DNA of 8,140 bases from Dehalococcoidales bacterium (GTDB lineage: Bacteria > Chloroflexota > Dehalococcoidia > Dehalococcoidales > RBG-16-60-22). A program made the position numbers and the translations under genes. Shown here in pieces: positions 1 through 5,000 of this stretch (position 1 is its first letter; every line of letters begins with the position of its first letter). The stretch is from NCBI GenBank assembly GCA_030628245.1, contig DAOVRI010000074.1:1-8140 (forward strand). The letters are read 5' to 3'. The notes under the pieces are model-generated. The model was not told the DNA's origin and did no database searches. It saw nothing but the letters and a program-made list of their open reading frames with translations.

Positions 1-842
1 CTGATTTTGTCCTTCCGGCATCAACCTGGCTCGAGAAAGACGATATGGGTGATTTCCCCAATCTCATGTACACCAATTATATTGCCGCCGGTCAAAAGGC
101 CGTAGAACCGCTTTACGAGTGCTGGGATGATAGAAAAATACTCATAGAGCTGGGGAAGAGAATAAACTGGCCAAACAGGATACCCATGCCCTGGCGTGAT
201 GTCGATGAACTGAATAATGCTATGGTCAAAGATATGGGCATGACTTTTAAAGACCTGCAAAACAAGGGCTATATAATAGAGCCCATGAAGTATCGGAAGT
301 ACATGGAGAAGGGATTTAACACGCCAACAGGCAAGGTAGAGCTGTACTCGACCAGATTCCAAAAATACGGATACGCCCCGCTACCCACTTTTAACGAGCC
401 GCCGGAAAGCCCTGTCAGCACTCCGGAACTCCTGCCCGAATACCCCCTAATTCTGATTACGGGAGGCAGAAGCATAGCCCATTTCAACACCGAGGGACGC
501 CAGATACCCGGATTAAGGAAACTGGCGCCGGAGCCGCTTATTGAGATACATCCGGATACAGCCAGGGAGGCCGGGATTACGGAAGGGGACTGGGTATGGC
601 TTGAGACACCACAGGTCAGGGGAGAAAGAATCAGGCTCAAGGCGAAGCTCACCACGGACGTCCACCCCAGAGTTGTCCACGCGCCACACGGCTGGTGGTT
701 CCCGGAAAAGCCGGCCCCGGAACACGGCTGCTTCGACTCTAATATCAACGTCGTTTTATCGGGCGACCCGCCCCGGGAGCCTGTCTGCGGCTCAACCCGA
801 ACCAGGGGAACGTTATGTAGAATTACCGGGTGTATTGCGTAA
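1..842 (+). CDS. Molybdopterin oxidoreductase (DMSO reductase family), C-terminal part, cut by left edge
   Basis: The reading frame is open from base 3, so the gene begins before the window; 279 residues and the stop are visible. The first residues (DFVLPASTWLEKDD) match the late catalytic-domain motif of DMSO-reductase-family enzymes, in which VLP(A)xTWLE precedes cofactor-contacting loops. Around residues 110-116, GKVELYS is the usual link to the last domain. Residues about 147-270 form a molybdopterin-dinucleotide-binding domain: YPLILITGGR, HFNTEGRQIPGLRKL, EIHPDTAREAGITEGDWVWLET and HAPHGWWFPE are all family hallmarks. The end (RGTLCRITGC) resembles the LRGLLCRI tail of related enzymes. 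The N-terminal part, which would show whether a 4Fe-4S cluster and Cys/Ser/Asp metal ligand are present, is missing, so the substrate cannot be named. Related branches include dehydrogenases, reductases and the hydratase for acetylene. No obvious terminator directly follows the stop. Confidence 0.93.
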   Translation, partial: DFVLPASTWLEKDDMGDFPNLMYTNYIAAGQKAVEPLYECWDDRKILIELGKRINWPNRIPMPWRDVDELNNAMVKDMGMTFKDLQNKGYIIEPMKYRKYMEKGFNTPTGKVELYSTRFQKYGYAPLPTFNEPPESPVSTPELLPEYPLILITGGRSIAHFNTEGRQIPGLRKLAPEPLIEIHPDTAREAGITEGDWVWLETPQVRGERIRLKAKLTTDVHPRVVHAPHGWWFPEKPAPEHGCFDSNINVVLSGDPPREPVCGSTRTRGTLCRITGCIA

Positions 843-923
843 TATCAAGGTGTTTATTAATTTGGTGCCGTCACACAATAGCTTGTAATGTAATGAGTTT
901 TTAGTTACATGAGAAATCGGTAG

Positions 924-959
924 TTCGAGACCCTTAGAGCAGGCCGTACAGGTCTCGAA
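924..959. repeat. Perfect 9-bp inverted repeat, 18-nt loop
   Basis: TTCGAGACC at 924-932 is the exact reverse complement of GGTCTCGAA at 951-959. Allowing one bulged base, the arms extend outward (GTAG on the left against the complement of GCTGC on the right). It lies 82 bp after the molybdoenzyme stop. There is no T-run after the right arm, so it is not a standard intrinsic terminator. TTCGAGA resembles a tRNA T-loop, but the flanking bases do not form a T-stem. It could be an RNA hairpin, a protein-binding site or the remnant of a mobile element. Confidence 0.5.
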
Positions 960-1096
960 GCTGCGACACCCTGATGCGGTATATCGATTGTGGTTATTAA
1001 TCTGTTCCGATCTTTTTATTTTCCCCACCACCCCTCGTTTGTTATCTATTCCCACCCGTGCCGCCCTCGCAGCATTCACGGCTTATCCCGTAGTAG

Positions 1097-1279
1097 ACTC
1101 CCCACCCCCCCTCAGAAGGGGAGTGCGCAGCGAGAGGGGGCGTCAGCCCCTCTTTCTATTCCTTCCCCTCTCCTGTGAAACCTCGTCAGGAGAGGCCTGC
1201 CTGCGCGTAGCCCCGCCTGCTGAAGCCTCGTGCGGCGGGCAGGCGTTTCGGCGAAGGCAGGGGGATTAAGGGGGTGAGG
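1097..1279. repeat. GC-rich cluster of hairpins, probably a REP/MITE-like intergenic repeat
   Basis: Several inverted repeats follow one another. ACTCCCC (1097-1103) pairs with GGGGAGT (1118-1124). AGAGGGG (1133-1139) pairs with CCCCTCT (1147-1153). CCTCTCCTG (1167-1175) pairs with CAGGAGAGG (1187-1195). CCTGCCT (1196-1202) pairs with AGGCAGG (1255-1261) and encloses a further hairpin, CGCCTGC (1214-1220) with GCAGGCG (1239-1245). The right end reads GGGGGATTAAGGGGGTGAGG, whose complement is a common type of intergenic boilerplate in Chloroflexota and similar genomes, from general experience. Base composition differs sharply from the AT-richer DNA on either side. No transposase is encoded here, so any movement would have to be helped in trans. 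Confidence 0.6.
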
Positions 1280-1315
1280 TAGATAAAAATCCTCCCCTTA
1301 TCGTGAAAATGTAAT

Positions 1316-1344
1316 TTGTATGCTTTGTGAAATTCAGCTATTAT
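1316..1344 (+). promoter_or_regulatory. Candidate sigma-70-type promoter of the cupin-meaB-acyl-CoA dehydrogenase operon
   Basis: TTGTAT at 1316-1321 (3 of 6 to the -35 consensus) and TATTAT at 1339-1344 (5 of 6 to the -10 consensus) are 17 nt apart. Transcription would start near 1351 and give a leader of about 43 nt before the ATG at 1394. The box lies just after the hairpin repeat. The -35 is weak, so the operon may need an activator, or the match may be chance. Confidence 0.4.
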
Positions 1345-1363
1345 ATCCGTGTAGATACGGATA
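1344..1363. promoter_or_regulatory. Operator-like palindrome or 5'-UTR hairpin
   Basis: TATCCGT at 1344-1350 is the perfect reverse complement of ACGGATA at 1357-1363, with a 6-nt spacer. It begins at the last base of the candidate -10 box and spans the predicted start of transcription, a common place for a repressor site. As RNA it would form a 7-bp hairpin ending about 18 nt before the AAGGAG ribosome site (near 1380-1385). No regulator gene is adjacent to support one reading over the other. Confidence 0.4.
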
Positions 1364-1393
1364 GATTTTCCAATAAGGGAAGGAGATTAAAAA

Positions 1394-2281
1394 ATGGCAG
1401 CCACTAAATACGGACAGCATGTCAAGACTCTGAAGTTTAAAGAGTATGACCAGGGCGGTTTGAGACAGGAAAACGTGATGGACGGTAAGTACCTGGGGGT
1501 GGATGCCCATATCAGGTACGGTACTTTCTGGACGGCGGGGAAAATCGGCAAAAACCCGGATAAGCCTCACGTGCATGATTTCGACCAGGTCCTGCTCTTC
1601 GCGGGGTCTGATATGGATGATATCGGTGAGCTGGGGGCGGAAATCGAGATATGCCTGGGTGAGGGGATGGAAACGCACATGATTACCACCACCACGGCCG
1701 TCGCTATTCCCAAGGGCATGCCGCATTTCCCGGCGACCGTTAACTTCCTGGATAAAAGGTTTTTCTTTTACGAGATATCAATCGCACCGGTATATAAGGA
1801 GACAACGGTAAAAACCGATAAAAAACCGACCCCGCCGGTGGGGTGGCGCTCGGAAACCAGAAAATATATCATGCCGCTGTCTTTCTCGCGGAAGGGTGCC
1901 TGGCACTACGGCCCGCTGAACCGGGATGACGGAGGCGGCTACATATCGTTTGTCGTCACTAAAGAGAGGGCGGGATTTGATTTTGTCATGCTCTATGAAA
2001 GCATGAAGAAAGCGCCTTATAGAATCGGCCCTGACCCCGATAAGCCGCACACGCATCCTACCACCCAGGTCATGTGCTTCCTGGGGACCGACACCGACGA
2101 CCCCGGCGACCTCGGGGCGGAATTCGAGATATGCCTGGGTAAGGAAGAAGAAAGGCATGTATTCACCAGGTCGACGGCCATCGTGACGCCGCCTTTCCTG
2201 CCGCACTGGCCGGGAGGCCTTTTAAAGTGCGATAGACCCATTATCATGGCGGACATTCATCCATTTGGCAACGACCATTAA
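1394..2281 (+). CDS. Two-domain cupin-like protein of unknown function
   Basis: A 295-residue soluble protein with no signal peptide or membrane segment. The ATG is preceded by GGAAGGAG with 8 nt spacing. It is an internal duplication: residues about 54-116 and 214-275 align without gaps, offset by exactly 160. The first half has PHVHDFDQ (His59, His61, Gln65) and, later, PKGMPH (106-111), which fits the second cupin motif PxGxxH. The second half has PHTHPTTQ (His219, His221, Gln225) and PPFLPH (266-271), in which the Gly of the motif is replaced by Phe. In classical cupins HxHxxxE binds a metal; here both copies have Gln where Glu is expected. Both halves also share (D/E)LGAExEICLG. I do not recognise a characterised family and assign no reaction. 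It is the first gene of an operon with a MeaB-type GTPase and an acyl-CoA dehydrogenase, so a role in acyl-CoA metabolism or its sensing is a guess from context. Confidence 0.8.
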   Translation: MAATKYGQHVKTLKFKEYDQGGLRQENVMDGKYLGVDAHIRYGTFWTAGKIGKNPDKPHVHDFDQVLLFAGSDMDDIGELGAEIEICLGEGMETHMITTTTAVAIPKGMPHFPATVNFLDKRFFFYEISIAPVYKETTVKTDKKPTPPVGWRSETRKYIMPLSFSRKGAWHYGPLNRDDGGGYISFVVTKERAGFDFVMLYESMKKAPYRIGPDPDKPHTHPTTQVMCFLGTDTDDPGDLGAEFEICLGKEEERHVFTRSTAIVTPPFLPHWPGGLLKCDRPIIMADIHPFGNDH

Positions 2282-2298
2282 ATAAGGCAGGAGCAGCA

Positions 2299-3249
2299 AT
2301 GGCACTGGCCGAGAAGGTTTTAACCGGTGATGTTCAGGCCGCCGCCCGGCTCATCAGCCGGATAGAGGACGAGTTCCCGGATGCCCTCGCCGAGATGGAT
2401 AGCCTCTATCCCCATACCGGCAAAGGGTATATCGTGGGCGTGACCGGCGCCCCCGGCGTCGGCAAGAGTACCCTGACCGATAACCTCATCGGCTATTTCC
2501 GCAAGCAGAACAAGACTGTAGGCGTTATCGCCATCGACCCCACCAGCGCGCTTACCGGCGGGGCCATTCTCGGGGACAGGGTGCGTATGCAGCGGCACAG
2601 CACCGACCCCGGCGTATTTATCCGCAGTCTGGCAACGCGGGGATGGGTTGGAGGCCTGGCCCGGGCCGCCATCAGCGCCATTCATGTTATGGATGCCCTG
2701 GGCAGAGATATTATCCTGGTAGAGACAGTGGGTTCGGGGCAGATTGAAATTGATATCGTGAAAGCGGCGGATACCACGCTGGTGGTACTTACCCCCGGTG
2801 CCGGCGATGAAATCCAGACGATGAAGGCCGGCATCCTCGAAGCCGCCGATATTCTCGTCGTCAATAAGGCGGATAAAGAGGGGGCCGACCGTCTCAAGGC
2901 CGACCTTGAATCCATGTTGGAGTTGAAAGCCCCCCGCCCTGAAGAATGGCAGTCGCCCGTTATCCTGACCGAGGCGATACACGATAAAGGCACGGAGGAA
3001 CTGGCCGGGGCCATATTGGGTCATCGCGAGTTCCTGGTCAACAGCGGCGGGATGCCCGGGCGCCTTAGAGAAAGGGCCAGGCTGGAGCTGCTGGAGGCCG
3101 TGGAAGGCTTTGTCAGCGATTTTATCTATCGGCTCGATGGCGGCGACTACCTGGAAAAGCTGGTGGACGACTTTTTGCAGGGGAGGACAAATCCTCAGCG
3201 CGCCGCCCGTGAGATTACGGGTCGTCTGGCCGATGCGCTGGATAAATAG
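2299..3249 (+). CDS. meaB: MeaB/ArgK-type P-loop GTPase (chaperone of B12-dependent acyl-CoA mutases)
   Basis: A 316-residue protein of usual family length. The Walker A motif GAPGVGKST is at 50-58, DPTSALTGGAILGDRVRM at 80-97, TRGWVGGL at 113-120, ETVGSGQ (the G3/switch region) at 142-148 and the guanine-specificity motif NKAD at 189-192. Members of this family bind methylmalonyl-CoA mutase or related B12 mutases, gate cofactor loading and protect the radical enzyme, at the cost of GTP. No mutase subunit is in this window, so the partner is unknown. The G3 stretch differs from the well-known VETVGVGQSE form: Ser replaces the second Val and Ile replaces the Ser. It starts 17 nt after the cupin-like gene with AGGAG 5 nt before the ATG, and is followed 15 nt later by the acyl-CoA dehydrogenase, so the three are almost certainly co-transcribed. 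Confidence 0.9.
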   Translation: MALAEKVLTGDVQAAARLISRIEDEFPDALAEMDSLYPHTGKGYIVGVTGAPGVGKSTLTDNLIGYFRKQNKTVGVIAIDPTSALTGGAILGDRVRMQRHSTDPGVFIRSLATRGWVGGLARAAISAIHVMDALGRDIILVETVGSGQIEIDIVKAADTTLVVLTPGAGDEIQTMKAGILEAADILVVNKADKEGADRLKADLESMLELKAPRPEEWQSPVILTEAIHDKGTEELAGAILGHREFLVNSGGMPGRLRERARLELLEAVEGFVSDFIYRLDGGDYLEKLVDDFLQGRTNPQRAAREITGRLADALDK

Positions 3250-3264
3250 AGCACAGAGGTAAAG

Positions 3265-4410
3265 ATGGACTTTGACCTGACCGAAGAACAGAAGATGTTT
3301 CAGGCCACGCTGCATGATTTTGCGGAGAAGGAGATATTGCCCGCGGCGGCGCAGATAGACAGGACGGAGGAATTCCCCGCCGACGAAATTAAAAAGATAG
3401 CCGACCTGGGTCTCTTCGGGCTGACCGTCCCGGAGAAATATGGCGGGAGCGGCCGGGGACTGGTAGATTTATGTATCGCCGTCGAAGAGTTGGCGCGAGC
3501 TTCCGCCGCGATAGATAATTACCTGCGTATCAGCCTGTCGCTGGCTATCGTTCCCGTTATGGAGTACGGGACGGAAGCACAGAAAAAGAAATATCTGCCG
3601 CCCCACGCCGGCGGCGAGAAGCTGGCATGCTATGCTCTTACCGAGGCCGGTGCCGGCAGCAACCCCGCCGACATGGAGACCACCGCCACCCGCCAAAAAA
3701 ACGGCTATACCATCAACGGCAATAAGCTGTTTACCAGCATCGGCGATAAGGCGGAAATAGTAGTGGTCTTCGCCACCACCGATAAATCCCGGCGGCATCG
3801 CGGGATAACCGCCTTCGTTATGGATAGGGATACCCCCGGACTTTCCGTGGGGAAACACGAAGATAAAATGGGCATGCACGGCCTCTCTTCAACCGAGCTC
3901 ATCTTTCAGGACTGTTTTGTCCCCGAGGAGAACCGTCTCGGCGAGGAAGGACAGGGACTCAGGATTGCTCTCGATGCTCTTGATGTCAGCCGGGTTACCA
4001 TAGGCGCCGAGGCCGTGGGCATTTCCCGGGCGGCTTACGAGGCCGCGTTGAGCTATGCTAAAGAACGCCAGCAATTCGGGCAGCCTATCGCCAATTTTCA
4101 GGCGATTCAGTGGATGCTGTCCGATATGGCCACTCAGATTGACGCCGCCCGCCTGTTGACCCTGCGGGCTGCCTATCTCCACGACCGGGGTCGCCCCTTC
4201 ATCAAGGAAGCGGCCATGGCCAAAGTCTTCGCCTCGGAGGTTTCGAACTTCGTCACCGATAAGGCGCTCCAGATTCACGGCGGGTACGGCTATACCAGAG
4301 ACTATCCCGTAGAGCGCTATTTCCGCGACGCTAAAATAACAGAAATTTACGAAGGCACCTCGGAAATAATGCGGATGACCATCGCCCGCAGCCTTTTACG
4401 GGATGGGTAG
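3265..4410 (+). CDS. Acyl-CoA dehydrogenase
   Basis: A full-length 381-residue flavoprotein of the short/medium-chain type, cytosolic, oxidising an acyl-CoA to the 2-enoyl-CoA and passing electrons to an electron-transfer flavoprotein. The N-terminal helical domain begins FDLTEEQKMFQ. YALTEAGAGSNP (123-134) is the FAD-contacting signature, in which Asn133 stands where Asp is usual. KERQQFGQPIANFQ (266-279) and QIHGGYGYTRDYPVERYFRD (336-355) are family motifs. The catalytic base is Glu363 in IYEGTSEIMR, the position used by butyryl-CoA and related dehydrogenases. The chain-length preference cannot be read safely from sequence. AGAGG precedes the ATG by 5 nt. It is the last gene of the plus operon; its stop is 2 bp from the stop of the opposing minus operon, with no room for a separate terminator. 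Confidence 0.95.
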   Translation: MDFDLTEEQKMFQATLHDFAEKEILPAAAQIDRTEEFPADEIKKIADLGLFGLTVPEKYGGSGRGLVDLCIAVEELARASAAIDNYLRISLSLAIVPVMEYGTEAQKKKYLPPHAGGEKLACYALTEAGAGSNPADMETTATRQKNGYTINGNKLFTSIGDKAEIVVVFATTDKSRRHRGITAFVMDRDTPGLSVGKHEDKMGMHGLSSTELIFQDCFVPEENRLGEEGQGLRIALDALDVSRVTIGAEAVGISRAAYEAALSYAKERQQFGQPIANFQAIQWMLSDMATQIDAARLLTLRAAYLHDRGRPFIKEAAMAKVFASEVSNFVTDKALQIHGGYGYTRDYPVERYFRDAKITEIYEGTSEIMRMTIARSLLRDG

Positions 4411-4412
4411 CC

Positions 4413-4595
4413 TTAAGTAAGCAGCGCCTTCTCAAGACGTTGTACCAGGGAAGGCTCAACACCCTGAACATTCAAGTAATCTCTGATGGAGCCGTATTCC
4501 CGCTGGAGTGTTGATAAGAACAGGGTCATCGACTCCGGAGACGCTTCCCAGAAATAGCCGGGCAGCTGCCTGGCGAATTCTGCCATTGTTCTCAC
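4413..4595 (-). CDS. 60-residue orphan C-terminal tail of a tyrosine-phosphatase-like (Y_phosphatase3) protein, possible gene remnant
   Basis: The frame opens with GTG overlapping the TGA of the DUF35 gene (GTGA on the minus strand, 4592-4595); an ATG three codons later (4584-4586) is an alternative. The sequence, with ASPESMTLFL, REYGSIRDYL and LVQRLEKALL, resembles the last ~50 residues of bacterial DSP/tyrosine phosphatases, where a PETM...YGSVxxYL...LRxxLL pattern follows the catalytic domain. The catalytic part with HCxxGxxR is absent, and the same frame upstream of 4595 gives unrelated residues and then a stop. There is no strong ribosome site, so translation would rely on coupling to the DUF35 gene. 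It may be the relic of a gene cut by rearrangement, or a small protein that kept a docking helix. The family match is from memory of the pattern, not a search. Confidence 0.5.
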   Translation of the reverse strand: MRTMAEFARQLPGYFWEASPESMTLFLSTLQREYGSIRDYLNVQGVEPSLVQRLEKALLT

Positions 4596-4999
4596 ACCAG
4601 ACTGAAAAGCGGTCGGGCACCCTCGCCGGCGGAATACTTATCGCCGGGGAAAACTTTGTTCCCCATCTTGACTTTCTTGCCGACGAGTTCCATGGAGGCT
4701 TCTTTCGGGTCGATTCCTTCCAGGTTGCCCATTATCCAGGGGCCATCATCGAGTTCCACCATGACGATGGTGTAGGGGATTTCATCCTCGCGTCCTTCCG
4801 AGGCGACGAAAACGGTGGTGAAGGTCCTGATTTTACCGCTGCCCTTGAGTTCGACTACCTCCATGTCCGGGCTGGCGCATTGCCGGCAGACCATCTTGGG
4901 CGGTACCGTGATGGCGCCACAGTCCCGGCACTTTAATCCCAGAAGCTTATTTTGCTTGAGAGCTTCGTTGTAATCTTTAAAAATGAGTTTCTGTTCCAT
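4592..4999 (-). CDS. DUF35 (zinc ribbon plus OB-fold) thiolase partner protein
   Basis: 135 residues. An N-terminal helix (about 5-20) leads into a rubredoxin-like zinc ribbon with Cys24, Cys27, Cys38 and Cys41 (CRDCG...CRQCASP), followed by an OB-fold from about residue 50 to the end, including GSGKIRTFTTV, the PYTIVMVELDDGPWIMGNLEG stretch split over strands, and VGKKVKMG. This is the standard architecture and length of the family (PF12172 plus PF01796). Such proteins sit beside SCP2-type thiolases and, in characterised archaeal complexes, bridge thiolase to the next enzyme so that acyl-CoA is channelled. Here it begins one base after the thiolase stop, which fits a permanent partner. The ATG is chosen because it follows a G-rich site (GGGG) inside the thiolase end and gives the usual N-terminus. 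Confidence 0.93.
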   Translation of the reverse strand: MEQKLIFKDYNEALKQNKLLGLKCRDCGAITVPPKMVCRQCASPDMEVVELKGSGKIRTFTTVFVASEGREDEIPYTIVMVELDDGPWIMGNLEGIDPKEASMELVGKKVKMGNKVFPGDKYSAGEGARPLFSLV

Positions 5000-5000
5000 A

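Larger units (their letters stand above)
843..1315. other. Long intergenic region without a convincing gene
   Basis: This stretch separates the molybdoenzyme from the three-gene plus operon. Short open frames cross it on both strands, but they have low-complexity translations rich in Pro, Arg and Ser, lack good ribosome sites and run through the hairpin repeat, so I do not call them. What it does hold is an inverted repeat at 924-959 and a GC-rich hairpin cluster at 1097-1279, listed separately. The remaining part, about 960-1096, is AT-richer with pyrimidine runs and shows nothing I recognise. Confidence 0.7.

Noticed and set aside
918..940. Possible tRNA gene suggested by TTCGAGA, a T-loop-like sequence
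   Set aside because: The bases flanking the loop do not form a 5-bp T-stem, and no anticodon arm, D-arm or acceptor stem could be drawn around it.
1133..1160. Intrinsic terminator (AGAGGGG hairpin followed by TTTC)
   Set aside because: The T-run is only three bases, the site is nearly 300 bp from the upstream stop, and the hairpin is one of a series belonging to the repeat.
988..1269. Open frame across the intergenic hairpin cluster
   Set aside because: Its translation is low in complexity and rich in Pro, Arg and Ser, it lacks a good ribosome site, and its path is set by the GC-rich repeat.
1097..1279. CRISPR array
   Set aside because: The repeats are hairpin arms of varied sequence and spacing, not direct repeats with regular unique spacers.
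2320..3315. Long 331-codon open frame antisense to the GTPase gene
   Set aside because: It lies entirely opposite a well-recognised GTPase gene and the start of the acyl-CoA dehydrogenase; its translation shows no family motif and its length follows from the GC-biased codon use of the real gene.
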